From assembly GCF_001411555.2 (NCBI RefSeq), contig NW_023362656.1, positions 1 through 64,000 on the forward strand: 64,000 bases of DNA. The letters run 5' to 3'. Below, one piece after another: positions 31,640 through 43,419 of this stretch (positions are counted from its first letter, which is position 1; each line of letters begins with the position of its first letter). The DNA is from Juglans regia. Its lineage: Eukaryota > Streptophyta > Magnoliopsida > Fagales > Juglandaceae. The notes under the pieces are model-generated. The model did no database searches, had not been told where the DNA came from, and worked only from the letters and a program-made list of their open reading frames with translations. The translations under genes and the position numbers were made by a program.

Positions 31640-33760
31640 ATGGAAATCCCCCCTGCCTCCTTGGGGGAGAGGTCGGGAAGTGTTTTGCTAACTAGCCTCT
31701 ATGCCCCTCCAAGTAGCTCCGTGGCCATGGAGTTGAATATAATTAATCTGGGCTGCTCTTTGTTACAATGGGGGCTTGGGTAGGTTATTCGGATAGCCGT
31801 TGGGTTGATCCCGCTCTCTGCCACAGGGAGACAAGACGACCTCTGGTTCGACCCGTGTCCTTGGTCTGTAGGGAGGTAGGTTGTCAGAGCAGTTTGAGAG
31901 TGAACTCGCTCCCACCAGTTGGCATTGCGTATTTAATTCCTGATTGAAAGATAAACATGTCATCAGAACTTTATCCTTAGCTTTGTAGGAGTTAGACTTC
32001 GCAAACCTGGGCCCTCTGGCCTTTGACGGGATTTGCTTGTTGCTTTTTACCGGGTTTTTCATGTCCGCATTCCTTAGTGCAATATTCAGGCAGTCGAAGG
32101 AACTGACCCTCTCTCAATCAGGGAGGGGTTAGGATGCCTTGGGCCAACTTGCCCATTTAGTCCCTGGGGAGGTAATTTCTTTGGGCGGCCGTGGGGCCGA
32201 TTCGTTCCTTATTGTGATGGGAGTTTGGGTAAGTATCAGACAACCGAAAAGCTGGACCAGCTCTCTTTCGCGGAAGGGACTGAGCGGCCTTTGGCACAAC
32301 TCAACCCTGGTTTCTCGCAGCGAGGCCATTTGTTCGAGTAGTTTGACACTAGACCCGCTCCCGCCCATTGACATCGTGTAGTCTGCTATTCAGCTAGGCT
32401 ATTTTGGCTTTCGAGGTGGCACACCAATTGCCTCAATGTTTCATCACCTTTGGAGAATTTGTTCACGTTAGGTAGTCGAAAGACAAGGCCCGGACTGCAT
32501 CAGGGGTCGGTCAGGATGCCTCAAGTCAAACCCGCCCCTTTGATTTCCCTGAGGAGGTAACTTCTTCTAATGGTCATTAGGCTGGTCCGCTCTTTCGCTA
32601 CGATGGGAGTCGGGATAAGTATTCGAGTAGTTGAAAGGCTGAACCTACTCTCATTTGCAGGAGGGACCGAGCGGCCTTTAGCGCAACTCGCCCCTACAAC
32701 CCCGAGGGAGGTAATATGTTCGGGAAATTTGCATGTCAACCTGCTCCCGCTCGTTGACATTGCATGGAAACGTAAGATTTGGGTTAGGCTAGCATTGAAC
32801 CCATTCTTCGTTTGCAGCGGAGGTCTAGTTAGGTATTCAGGTCGTCGCAGGGGTTGGACCCACACTCCTCCCCGGAGGGGTAGAGCAGCCTCTGGCATGA
32901 CTCACCCCTTAAATCCCGCAGGGAGTTAAGTTTTCGGGTAGTTTGCAACTGGACCCACTCCTTCCCTTTGATGCTTATGAGGAAGTTCACACTCCCCAAT
33001 TATCCCTTTGGTACCTCGTGGAGAGGTAAGTTTGGACAGTGATATAGCTGGTCTGCTCTTCACGACGATAGGGATCAGGGTAAGTTGTTTGAGCCGCCGG
33101 GGGGCCATGACTAGCTCTTCATCATGGCAGGGATAGCCTAGTTCTCCCTTTTAGTCCCATGGGAGGTACGCCATTTGGGATTGGACTTGCTCTCACTCGT
33201 TGATAGTGCAGGGAAAGGGAAGTGTTGGGTCAGGCTGGGACTGAGCCTACTCTTTGTGGCGACGGAGATCGGGATAAGTTATTTGGGCAGTTGGTGGGGC
33301 AGAACCTGCCGCTCTCCATCGTGGGAGTAGAGCACGGCCTTCGGCCTAGCTCTCCCCTTTATCCCACGAGAGTTATGCTGTTCGGACAGTTTGGGACTGG
33401 ATCCGCTCCCAAGTGTTAATGCTCGCAAGGTAAATCATTGTCTTTGGGCCGCTGAGGCTGGCCTGCACTTCTTCGAGGGAAGGATGAAGTAGCCTCTGTC
33501 GTACTTATCCCTTTGGTACCTCGCAGGGAGATACATCTTTTTGACAGCAATGTGGCTAGTCTGCTTTTCGCTGCTATGGGGGTTGGGGTAAGTTGTTTGG
33601 GCCGCTGGGGGGGCAAAACCCACCCTCCATCGCGGGTGGGGTAGAACGGCCTTTAGCCTAGCCCTCCCCTTGACCCCTTAGGAGGTACGCTATTCGGGCA
33701 GTTTGAAACTGAACCCACTCCTGCCCGTTGACATCACAGGGAAATTAAGCATTGATTTGA
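31640..33760 (+). repeat. degenerate tandem array, units about 200-445 bp
   Basis: Recurring landmarks on the + strand are (G)GGAGGTA, TTCGGGCAGTTTG, GACCCGCTCCC followed by GTTGACAT, and GAGCGGCCTTTGGC. The CGCTCCC-GTTGACAT landmark falls at about 31905, 32350, 32742, 32950, 33190, 33395 and 33713, so unit length varies. Unit divergence is high. The open frames inside are by-products. It probably corresponds to the 3' untranslated tandem repeats of Tat-type retrotransposons. Confidence 0.75.
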
Positions 33761-34047
33761 CGATGATTTTGTCCTTGTATATTATGTTAATTCGAGATCG
33801 TCTTGTTGGTATTTTCTCAATAACGCGAAAGTTCAAAGTTGGTGTTTTTCATTGCCCTGGAAAATCATGCATTTCATTAAACAACAAGAATTTACTGTAT
33901 TTAAATAACAAATTACAAAATAAAGGGAGATGGGAGCTTTCACCTGTTCTGCCTCTACCTCTAGGACCATGCACCTTCCTGCTGTCCCTCAAGCCCAGTA
34001 GGGCGAGTAGTAGACTAAGGCCTATGGCTCTTCAAGTGGTGCATGCC

Positions 34048-34416
34048 CTACTCTCTCTTAGAGGTGCCATCCGGGGTGACCCCATCATCCTTCGGCATCA
34101 ATTCCTGGACGTAGCATTTCCTCACCAAACCTATTCGTCCCGGATTTCGCCCACTCCACGGGGAGTCAGAAATTTCATTTTGAGGTGGTAGGTCGACGTG
34201 ACCGCCCATAAGTTGTTGAGGGTGGACCTTCTGATGATGGCATTGTAGGGCGATAGGGTTCTCACCACTAGGAAGTCGACAATGATTGATGTAGTGTAGA
34301 GGGTGCTGCCTGTGAGGACCAATAGCATGATGGATTCCTACTGGATGAACCATATTCTCGGAGAAGCCCTTCAGTAGCATAGGGGTTGTATACAGCCAGG
34401 CAACCTCTATTCCCAT
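34048..34416 (-). pseudogene. Gypsy aspartic protease-region relic
   Basis: An open stretch starting MGIEVAWLYTTPMLLKGFSE with NMVHPVG. The neighbouring frame carries VLTGSTLYTTSIIVDFLVVR and NAIIRRSTLNNLWAV, then STYHLKMKFLTPRGVGEI. This is the region just after the DTG/DSG active site of retropepsins in plant Gypsy elements. The signature straddles two frames, so at least one frameshift is present, and the catalytic DSG itself is not intact here. Pol downstream is absent; the tandem array begins instead. Confidence 0.7.
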
Positions 34417-35057
34417 CCTAGTGAAGGCTTCCTATAGCAGGATGGCACTCCGTCGTGTACACCTCGTGGTACCAAGCCCACCTAGCATGTGGCTTTTTGC
34501 TTGAGGAGGAAGTGCCCCACTTGCGAATCCTCCCGCTATGGTCCGGATTTCCCAAAGTGGAGGTACCCCCGTGATGGTGAGTGGGGGCAATCTTGTTGTG
34601 GCCCTTGTGCTTGTGGTCGTTGTCGAGGGCTTTCTTTCCTTCTCTTCGGTCGACTCAGTACGTCCTCCACTCCCTCAATCTTCCCCTCCTGCTCTTACTC
34701 GAAGGGGAGGGTAAAATTGCCTCATCCATTCTGCATGGTCCCTCCTTCCTTGTTGGGAGAAGGATTCATCGATGTTGTGCGAGGTGGACCTATGGTATGT
34801 GCAGCAGTTGGGGACAATGCCTCAATTATCGTCTCCATGGGCTACAGAGATGTTAGTCTCATGGATGGTAAACATGGGTCGGTCAAAGTGAGGTCCTGAT
34901 CCCCTCATCAGAGCTTCCTTCCTTCTCTTGTCGTGGGAGTTCTTTTCTGGCTTTTCATGGTCACTAAAGGGCTGGGACCCTGTCCCTTGCCTTCCTCTCC
35001 GCTAGCCCTAGCTCCTTCTTCATTGGCTCCGTTAAGGCCCGAAAAGTGTTTTTGGCA
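34417..35057 (-). other. decayed gag-protease linker of the Gypsy element
   Basis: No frame stays open on the - strand. The weak similarity is to charged linker sequence between gag and protease. GC content remains high. No independent gene is supported. Confidence 0.5.
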
Positions 35058-35600
35058 TTAATGAACTTGTTGGCTTGGCCTATAAAAGACCCGCATCGTC
35101 ACGAGAGTCCTTCTCGCCAGCTCGACCATGAATTGGGATCGTGGCCAAACCCCTCCCAAAATGGCCACTAGGGTTATCTTTTTGTCTTGGTCATCAGTGG
35201 TCATGTGCTCCATGTTGAACCAGGACAGGTACGTCTTCAGGCTTTCCACATCTCCCTGCTTGATGGTGAAGAGGTATGTTGTTGGGTGTCGCCTTCTTTG
35301 AATCGAGCCAACTGGCCAAAACTGTCTACGCAACCGGGCGCCAGAGACCCGAACCATACCCGTGCTGGCCCCTTTAGGCGTTAGCGGGAACACCCTGCAT
35401 GCCACCTCCCTCCACCGTACATCTCTATGGTGGAGACCTTGAACTTTGCTAGCAAGAGCACAACCATCACCTCTTCTGTATAGGGTAGACCAGTACTTGT
35501 GAGCAAAGTTGGTCCACTGACGATGATGTGCCCACTTTCCTTGCAATCTCTTCATACTTTCCTTTGAGATTGCGGAGCTCGTCTTGGATGTTCTTCCTCT
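35058..35600 (-). pseudogene. Gypsy gag (retrotransposon gag domain) relic
   Basis: The - strand reads GDVESLKTYLSWFNMEHMTT, DDQDKKITLVAILGGVWPRS and QFMVELARRT, preceded in a shifted frame by ARVWFGSLAPG-like and FGQLARS-like capsid motifs and the TYLFTIKQ segment. This is the central retrotransposon gag domain of plant Gypsy elements. Frameshifts split it into at least two frames. Confidence 0.75.
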
Positions 35601-35804
35601 CTACCTCCTCTTATTCTGCCCTTGTTGAGGTTTATTGAGCCCCACATTCTCTTTGTGAAGGTTTTGCATCTTGTCGATCAACTTTGTTACGCAGTCCTCT
35701 ATAGCTTTTTGTCTTGCCTCCATGGCAACTTCCTTTGTGTCTCTTCTGAGTTCTCCGGAATGGGTTGTCGGATGCATACGAAGTACACGCAAGATCTATA
35801 AGAA

Positions 35805-35822
35805 TCCCACAAATGGCACCAC
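35805..35822 (-). other. primer-binding-site region of the Gypsy element
   Basis: On the - strand the sequence directly after the presumed LTR is GTGGTGCCATTTGTGGGA. It resembles the TGGCGCC(G/A)TCTGTGGGA leader found after the 5' LTR in many plant Gypsy elements. This fixes the strand of the element and the inner border of its LTR. Confidence 0.65.
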
Positions 35823-36322
35823 TGTTAACGTCGTGTTTCGTACACCTTTGGGCCAGGTTCCAGCGACTAAGGTATTCAGAACTGGGCCTGCAAAGATAGA
35901 GAAGAAATACACTAGGAGAGGGTGGTGCCTTGGGGCCGGAGAGTTTCAAATGCCAAAGTTAGTAGAGTATTGTGGAAGTTTGCCTTACTCCGATTTGCCT
36001 TACTCTGCTAGTGTCCTTGGTGGTTCATCGATGTCTAGTTGTTAGAGGGTTGATGGACCTTACTTCCCGTCTGTTTATGTGGACAGGTACTCAAGGGTTG
36101 GGCGCTATTCGAGGCACCTCCAGGATGGCGAGTCTCATCCCCCTGCAATATGCTCCCTCATGGAGGTTACATCCAGGGGGCCTACCCGTAGGTCGGGCCG
36201 AATAGTTTATTTGTTCTGGGTTGGGCCTTCATTCCTTATTCCCTTAGTTGCCCTTTTGAGGCCAACTGAGACAGAGGGGGGAACCCCTTACAGTCACGTT
36301 ACGGGAATAAAGCACGAAACAC
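35823..36322 (-). repeat. candidate 5' LTR of the Gypsy element
   Basis: It begins TGTTAACGTCG next to the primer site and appears to end near GCACGAAACA. The outer border is uncertain because no second LTR is available for comparison. Confidence 0.5.
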
Positions 36323-36949
36323 GAGAAAGTGTAAGTAGAGATCTAAAAGTTAGAAACTTTATCACTAATAATTAGAAACATGAAAAATGCTAACTTAAAG
36401 TAAAAATTTTACCCTCTACATGTGGGAGGAAATGATCATTTTATCCATTATTTGACGATTTCACATCCTAACTCCAAAAATACCAAAAAACTCAAATATC
36501 AACTTAGAAAAATTTAAAACCAAACACAATTGTGAAAAAAAACATCATAGGGCCGAAACTTCCAAAGGCCATATCTCTTGATTTTTGTTGCAATTTCTTT
36601 CAATTTCAAAACTCATAATCAAATCGAAATATTGCAACAAAGATCGTCCTATCTTAAGTTTAAAAACATGCTTCAGAAAATCCAACAAAAATATACTTCT
36701 CATAGATATAAAATTTTTTAGTAAAAAGATCCAAACTTTTTAACTAAAATACAAACTCTTGAATCTCAAGGTTTGACCTATCTCAAAACATATCTCCAAG
36801 AACTCAAAAAATCCAAAAGTTTCTTCTAACATGTTTTTAACACAAACAACTAATGCTTTGAATCAACACATAAAAGTTACCAAAAGTCACAAAATCTCAC
36901 TTGAAGTACTCAGCTCCAACACTTTGTCAAAAGCAGAATTTCCTTTCCC
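36323..36949. other. anonymous AT-rich DNA
   Basis: No gene, and no repeat matched elsewhere in the window. It lies between the Gypsy LTR and the 3' part of Copia A. A missing 3' LTR of Copia A would be expected here but was not recognised. Confidence 0.5.
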
Positions 36950-37767
36950 AACTTGCCTTGATCAAACCAAGATCTGAGCATACCATGAGGAAGATCTTCA
37001 AACCAAAAATCATATGGTTTAAAAATGTGTCCTCAAGTAGATACGATATCGAAGAGTCTTCCCTTTGCACTCATATCACAAAATTTTGGTTGAACCGCTT
37101 TCCCAACAATGCCTCTTTAGACCGTATCAATCATGGCCATAGACAGCATGTCAAAGTAGCAGACATCACAACCTCCATCTCGTGACATACTCAAAAGTAA
37201 AGGACATTTAAGAAAAATGAGACTCACACAGTGAGAAAGAGGGAAACAGTTTACTCACTTACTCATATGGTCGTATAAGCACATATAGTATGAAACACAT
37301 GCTACGGTGGATTTCTCTTTCTTAAAGAGCATATGTCTATATCAACACCGTACAAATCTTAGTCTAGCCGCTCTCCTTAAGTGTCTAACCCGAATTCCTC
37401 TATTTGCACGCCTCCAAGGCGTCAAAGAGGAACTCACTTCTGGCTTACTACAGGCTACATGCATGGTGGGGTAACCCATGCATAGTCTTATCAATGGACC
37501 TCATCTTAGCTCCCACTGAGGTGACATAACTTTGTGTCAACCAACTTATCCCTTTGGACAAGTACCTAGGGACACAATGTCTCATCTCTACTCGCTACTT
37601 AAGCGCTAGAGGCGATCGCTCATGTGAGTGACCCGATCTAAGCCTGTTGACATATCTTGTGTGTGTGTATTAAAAAACAATACGATAAAGATAAGAACTG
37701 AATCATATTGTATTAATACCCCAAAGGAAATGTTACATCTTTATGTCATTTGAAACACAAATTACAT
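36950..37767 (-). repeat. Copia A 3' untranslated region
   Basis: Non-coding DNA downstream of RNase H. It matches 54180-54720 through shared blocks such as AAAGAGCATATGTCTATATC, CTTAGTCTAGCCGCTC, CCCATGCATG and GACAAGTACCTAGGGACA. A GT microsatellite lies near 37660. Confidence 0.75.
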
Positions 37768-38991
37768 TTATAGTCTACGCAGTCCTAGATTCCTAACATA
37801 AGCCTCGAAGACATCTCTTGATATAGGCTTTGTTAAGGGATCAGAAATCATGTGACTCGTAGAAAAATGTTTCAGAACCATTTCCTTTTGCGCTACCATG
37901 TCTCTGATGTAGTGATATCTGATATCTATGTGTTTGGTTCTTCCATGATACTTTGAGTCCTTCACATATGCGAGAGCTGCCATGCTATTGCAGAATATCG
38001 TCACCGGATCTAATGTATTCGTGCCAATGTCTAAATACTTGAGGAACCTCCGTAACCAAACAGTTTCTTGAACTGCTGCAGAACAAGCTATGTATTCTGC
38101 CTCCATGCTGGATAAAGCTATACAGGGTTGTTTTTTGCTGCTCCATGTAATGGGGCCTTGGCTGAGCAGAAAGACATACCCAGTGGTTGATTTGCACTCA
38201 TCTAGGTCACTGCCCCAATCGGCATATCTGTAACCTCTTAGTAGCAAATCTCAACCCTGATAGCCCAGCACATAGTCCGCAGTTCCCTTGAGATATCGTA
38301 TAATCCTTTTGAACGCTTTCCAGTGAGCTAGTCCGGGGTTAGATTGGAATCTACTCATTAAGCCAACTGCATAACATATGTCAGGCTGAGTACACATCAT
38401 TGCGTACATCAGACTACCCACAGCATTAGCATAAGGGACACGGGCCATCTTTTCCTTTTCTTTTTGAGTCTTAGGACATATCACTTTAGACAAGTTCTCG
38501 CTTCTTGCAACAGGGGTGTCAATGGGTTTACATCCATTCATTAGGAAGAGCTCGAGGACTTTCTTTATGTAAGTCTGTTGGGACAAACACAGAAGTCTCT
38601 TTGAACGATCTCTGTAGATTTTAACTCTCAAAATTGAAGGATAACCACTCTTTTGTGGCGATTATCAACCCTTTATCATTTCCAGCTAGTAGTAGTATGT
38701 CGTCAACATATAATATGACAACATAATGAAACTCTTCTTAGACCTTTTGACATAGACACAATAATCTTCTATGATCATCGTAAACTCATTCGAGAGAATG
38801 GCTCGATGGAATCTGAGGTACCATTGTCTAGATGATTGCTTTAGGCCATACATAGATCGTTTGAGCTTGCACACTTTGCGCTCTTGACTTTTGACCACAA
38901 AACCCGTTGGTTGATCCATATAGATCTCCTCATCTAGTTCTTCATTGAGAAATGTTGTCTTAACGTCCATCTGGTAGAATTCAAAATCCAT
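37768..38991 (-). pseudogene. Copia A reverse transcriptase and RNase H
   Basis: The reverse transcriptase part opens at 38991 with FYQMDVKTTFLNEELDEEIY, LKRSMYGLKQSSRQWYLRFH and, after a frameshift near 38700, the YVDD catalytic box (encoded near 38690-38710). It continues in 38631-38251 with YANAVGSLMYAMMCTQPDIC and YAVGLMSRFQSNPG. A stop follows near 38250, and then the RNase H part (38247-37768) has YADWGSDLDECKSTTGYVFL, SSMEAEYIA and KHIDIRYHYIRD. The RNase H stretch is fully open to its natural end (LGLRRL). The enzyme copies element RNA into DNA in particles. This copy is dead because of at least two lesions. Confidence 0.88.
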
Positions 38992-39140
38992 GTTTGCTAC
39001 TATACCCGTTGGGTATATCCTTTCGCCACTAAGCGAGCTTTGTACTTATCTATTGATCCATCCGACTTGCGTTTGACCTTAAGAACCCATTTGTTCCCAA
39101 TAGTCTTAAGCCCTATTGGTAGATCAACTAGATCCCAGAC

Positions 39141-40217
39141 CTAGTTAGTCTTCATAGACTCAATCTCATCATTAAGAGCTTCACAAATTGTCCTAGGCTT
39201 ATCATCATCATGCGGAGCTACCATAAAAGCTACCATAAAAGCTTCTCCTTCAATCTCAAAACGACGATGGAGAATACTTTCACGTGTGCTTCTGCGCGGC
39301 TGAGGTTGTTGTGATTGATTGACAAGTGATGTGCTCCCACTCAGATTCAAATAATTTGTATGAGCTTGAAGAATTTCTTCCTCATTCTCAACTAAATTCC
39401 TTAGAGCACTTTCCTCTTGTTCCACAATCTCATGAAGTTCTAAACTCCTATCAACCTCACATCTACTTGGAAACTCATCTTCAATGAAATTCACATCTCG
39501 TGACTCAATCTCAGTCACACTTTCATCAGATTGTTCACCTATATACATACCCTTTAGAGTGATCTGAGTACCTTATAAAGATACACTTCTTCCCTCTAGG
39601 GCCTAACTTCCCATACTTATGAGAAAGATCGTGAACAAAACCTGTTGATCCCCATGGCTGCAAGTTACTCAAATTGGGTTTCTCGCCGGTCCATAGTTTT
39701 ATATGGGATGGAAGTTATTGATTTGGAAGGCACTCGATTAAGTATGTAGGCAGCAGTCAAAAGTTCATCCCCCTAAAAAGAAATTGGTAGGTTCGCTTGC
39801 GCCATCTTTGACCTAAGCAATGTTCGATTTCTCCTTTCCGCCACGCCATTTTGCTACAGCGTACTCAGCATCGTCAACTGTCTTTTCATTCCTTTTTCAT
39901 CACAGAGCCTTTTAAATTGCTTAGAGAGATATTCTGGTCCTCGGTCAGTTCTTAGAGTTTTTAAACTCTTGTCTAACTGATTCTCAACCATTCTTAGATA
40001 TCGCCTAAAGCATTCCAATGCTTCAGACTTATAGGAGATTAAGTAGATATGATCGTAACGTGAAAAAACATCTATAAATGTGATGAAGTAGACACCTCAC
40101 ACTCATTGGACCACAGATGTCTGAGTGGACTAATTGCAGTGGAAAAGATGCCCTAGTGGCTTTTCCAAACGGTTTTCTCTTAGCTTTTCCCATTAGACAA
40201 TGTTCACATGTGGGCAA
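39141..40217 (-). pseudogene. Copia A integrase and linker
   Basis: 40217-40029 gives the end of the zinc-binding part (CEHCLMGKAKRKPFGKAT) and the first catalytic Asp in LVHSDICGPM. Further left, in broken frames, are LKTLRTDRGPEYLS (second Asp and the GxE region) and QNGVAERRN. 39548-39141 is the acidic linker before reverse transcriptase (RRSTRESILHRRFEIEGEAF). A 27-bp inverted duplication (40108-40134 versus 40240-40266) lies inside the catalytic-core coding sequence and cuts the reading frame. Confidence 0.82.
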
Positions 40218-40461
40218 GATGACTTTAGCGAGATTGCCTATTAGTCCACTCAGACATCTGTGGTCCTATATGGCTAACCTAGCCATTCTATCTTGCCCTA
40301 TATGGCCAAGCCTAACTTGCCATTCCAAATTATCAGATGTAGAAAGAAAAGCAATAGACTAATTTATATTTTAATAATCCAAACTCAAAATCATAAAACC
40401 GTCTTGAAGTAAAGCATTGTCATCAAACACATGGCCCAACTAAAAGGAAACATAATTGTTT

Positions 40462-41594
40462 TTAAATAAAATTCGAAAACCAAGTCTTAATAGAGTGACT
40501 ACAGAAAGTAAGTTTCGTCGGATCTCGGGAACGTATAGCACATTGTGGAGGAAAAGAGTGCGGCCACCCCGCAAGTCCAACTTCTAGGTACCAAGTCCAG
40601 TACCTCCACACTAGCTCCATTCCCCCCACCTTGATATCACGGCTCCCAGCTGGAATCCAGCAATACTCTACAAATCTGACTCTGTTTCGCATTATGTGTT
40701 CGGTCGCTCCTGAATCAACAGTCCACACAGGATAGGAGTGAGCAACCATCACATGGTTAGTTACAAAAATAATGCGAGAAAAGTCAGAGTGTACTTTCTT
40801 CGGCTCAGTGCAGTCACGAGCGAAGTGGCCATTCTTTCCACAGTTGAAGCACTCTAATTTTAACTTGTTCTTCTCACACTTGCCCCTCTTGCTGCGCTGA
40901 GAAGTTCCTGACACCTTCTTAATTTGTCCAGCATCTCATTCTTGGACTTCTTGCGCTTAGGCCTTGATGCCTTACGCGAACCAGAATCAGCCACATAGGC
41001 TGTGTGATTGGGCTTGGTAGCCTCTAGGCGCTCAGCCTCCAATTCCAAGTGATGCGAGATATCATCAAAGTTTTTGATATTCTAGTTATGCGTCAGGTTC
41101 TGGCTCATATTCTCCCAAGAATTCGGCAATGATAAGATCACTGCCTGGGCTTGCTGTTCATCAGTCAGGTTGTTTCCTGCCGACTTAAGTTCGCGGATCA
41201 TGGTTGACATAGCCCTAAGATGCTGCTTCATTATGTGGTCAGAGCGCATCTTATAGGAGTCAAACCTCATGGTTAACCCACGCAACCTAGTGGCTGAAGT
41301 TTCACCAAACTTCAACTTTAAAGCCTCGAACTCACACATTAGATCATTATGCATGCTGCTTAACATTATTATGCGCGTGCACCGACTTTTCTTAGCCCAT
41401 TGAGTATAGGCTAGTTGAACTATCTTGTGTTGTTCCGAGGTTCCTTCCCTGGGCTCAGTAAAGGAGTGAGATAAGGCCTCCAAGACCTCTTGCTCATCTA
41501 AGACATATTAGATCTTGCGATTCCAAATGTCATAGTTCTCCCCATCCAATTTCTCCCCTCTGTTTAAATCGGTAACTATACTTTTGGATGTCAT
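40462..41594 (-). pseudogene. Copia A gag and protease
   Basis: The gag start codon is at 41594-41592 (MTSKSIVTDLNRGEKLDGEN), with a stop soon after NRKI near 41515. The ORF 41483-41082 covers the UBN2-type gag core (FGETSATRLRGLTMRFDSYK, LRAMSTMIRELKSAGNNLTD). 41048-40860 is a basic linker. 40914-40462 carries the zinc knuckle CFNCGKNGHFARDC and the protease active site VDSGATEHIM. At least two stops and one frameshift interrupt it. The same gag occurs in the two fragments at 48700-51150 and 51560-52500. Confidence 0.88.
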
Positions 41595-42986
41595 TTCACT
41601 ACAATACGCAAAGAATGGATACTACACACACCTAAGAAATCTGCTACGTCCATCCAAGCTAGAAAAAAAATAATTTAGACATGTCGCAAGATCGAAAAAT
41701 TGCTAGGCTTCAGAATCATCTCTTGCGCCACAATATCTAATTATTAAATTTCTAACCTAATTCTCGCGCAAATTCAGAAAATAATTATGGTAGAATTAAT
41801 CATAAATCTCAACCATACTCCCACTATCTTAAGTAGTCATCTAGTCCTAGTCACATATAAAGACATAACCTACTAAAATCGCAGTAACCTTTTGGGCCAG
41901 TCTACAAGGACAGCTACTCCAACCACAGTAACCTGTTGGGCCAGTCTACAAAGATGGTTCATATAAGACCATTACAGTCCATTTTCTTGTTCCATCAGTG
42001 CATTTACAGTTCTTACTGGGGTCACTGTGGTCTTTTGGCTATACAGTGCATTTACAGTTCTTACTAGGGTCACAGCGATTTTTTTTTTCAGTCTATCATT
42101 TACACTGACAATTCTAACTAAGGACTACTTAGTGGAAATTTTTCTATTTTATCAATAAAGACTAATGTATAAACATTCAAGCCTAACATTTATAGATGAT
42201 AAAATAATCACATATCCACATGTTCAATTCACATATACATGTAATCACATTTAATACAACAAATTAAATAAAAGATCACATTTAATATAACATAATGGAA
42301 TAATAAAAAAAATAGCATGAATATAACTATATATTCACATGTAATCACATTTAATCTAAAACATTAAATAAAAGATCACATGTAATATAACAATATATCT
42401 AAGAATATATTTAATCATGAAAAAAAAAATTTTAAGAAACGAAATAAATGTATAATAAATACACTTAAAAAACTCCACCTAAACCAAAGGTAAGTCGCAA
42501 CCCAGTGGTGCGCGAAGCCTTTGACCAGTGGTCCTGGTTTCAAGTCCTAGGAATGCCAATTTCGTCCCCTTCTTATTTTCTGTTAAAAAATGGGCTTAAA
42601 CAAGGTTGGGCTTTGAAAATGGCCCAGCAATTTTTTTTTAAAACTACAGAAAGCCCAGCCCATTTTTATTAGGTTTTTAAAAAAAATATATTATGGGCCG
42701 TGAGGCCCAGGCCCATGGAAGAAAACAATTAGGTCATCTTCTTCCTCCAGTCGGCTACTGTTCACGTGAACAGTAGCCATTCCACAGCAGCAGCAGAGAC
42801 GCCGCTCGAGACTACCACGCAGCACTGCAGAGCCAGAAAAACTCAGTCCAAGCAGCTGGGTGCTGCCGCACCACCTCGCTGCCATTTTTTTTTTAATCCA
42901 AATAAAAAAAAAGAGGATAAGAAAGACACCATACAAATCTCAAGCATATGCGAGAAAAAGTTATAAACTGAAAGCAATTCAAAAAA
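41595..42986 (-). repeat. Copia A leader between primer site and gag
   Basis: Non-coding. It contains three repeats of GTGCATTTACAGTTCTTACT / GGGTCACTG with TTTTGGCTATACA (about 41990-42070), shared with the two other family-A fragments. The distal part (about 42480-42930) has short inverted runs (GGCCCAG / CTGGGCC) and an alternating GCAGCAGCAG stretch near 42787. Confidence 0.7.
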
Positions 42987-42999
42987 GCTCTGATACGAA
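42987..42999 (-). other. Copia A primer-binding site
   Basis: On the - strand, TTCGTATCAGAGC follows the LTR directly. The usual plant Copia site is TTGGTATCAGAGC, complementary to the 3' end of initiator methionine tRNA, so one base is changed. Confidence 0.8.
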
Positions 43000-43304
43000 T
43001 GTTAGAATGCATAGCGGAAAAGTACCTCAAGCTCAGCTTATAAAATTGCTCCATAAGTTTTTCTAGATTGATAAATCCCAAGCGTTTCCTCTTAGTGACG
43101 AAAGTGTATTACGTAGCATAAAACTAGAGTACTAGCGGAAAAGTGTACTACTTAACAAATCCACAGCCTAAATATTTTACCAAGAGAGAACAAAAAGAGA
43201 GAGAGTTTTCTTTTGTGTATTAGATGGTGTCATGCGTTACAAGCAAACAACGTGCTTTACACTGCAGGAGGGGGTCAGCCCCACGTGGGCGCCCCCATCT
43301 AACA
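43000..43304 (-). repeat. Copia A 5' LTR (305 bp)
   Basis: It starts TGTTAGAATGC and ends CCATCTAACA, giving TGTTAG...CTAACA inverted tips. The homologous LTR of fragment B spans about 47125-47427 and carries a MITE. The partner 3' LTR was not found. Confidence 0.8.
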
Positions 43305-43419
43305 CCAACATTTTACTCATTGCTGAGGAGTAAAAAGACTTAAACATTCCGTATTTTCAACTACAATGAATAGTCTTATCAATTTCAAATCAAATGGATC
43401 AAAATACTATGGTAAATAG

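Larger units (their letters stand above)
29963..36322 (-). mobile_element. Ty3/Gypsy retrotransposon derivative, Tat/Ogre-like arrangement
   Basis: Read on the - strand: a candidate 5' LTR (35823-36322), a primer site of the TGG(C/T)GCC type, a gag relic (35058-35600) and a protease-region relic (34048-34416). Reverse transcriptase and integrase are missing. A degenerate tandem repeat (31640-33760) follows, and then an ORF on the opposite strand (about 29990-31010). In the Tat lineage (for example Grande-like elements) tandem repeats and an antisense ORF lie between pol and the 3' LTR. The order here fits that lineage with pol deleted. No 3' LTR is seen. The right side is GC-richer than its surroundings. 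Confidence 0.6.
36950..43304 (-). mobile_element. Ty1/Copia retrotransposon, family A, decayed but nearly full length
   Basis: On the - strand: 5' LTR 43000-43304, primer site 42987-42999, long leader, gag, protease, integrase, reverse transcriptase, RNase H, and about 800 bp of 3' untranslated DNA. Every coding domain has stops or frameshifts. The 3' LTR was not identified. Two further fragments of the same family lie at 47125-51150 (+ strand) and 51480-54045 (- strand), and a 3' fragment at 54050-54750. Confidence 0.87.

Noticed and set aside
31574..33623. Many open frames in the 31.6-33.6 kb region on both strands
   Set aside because: They recur with the tandem unit and shift frame between units. 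None matches a protein family, so they come from the repeat.
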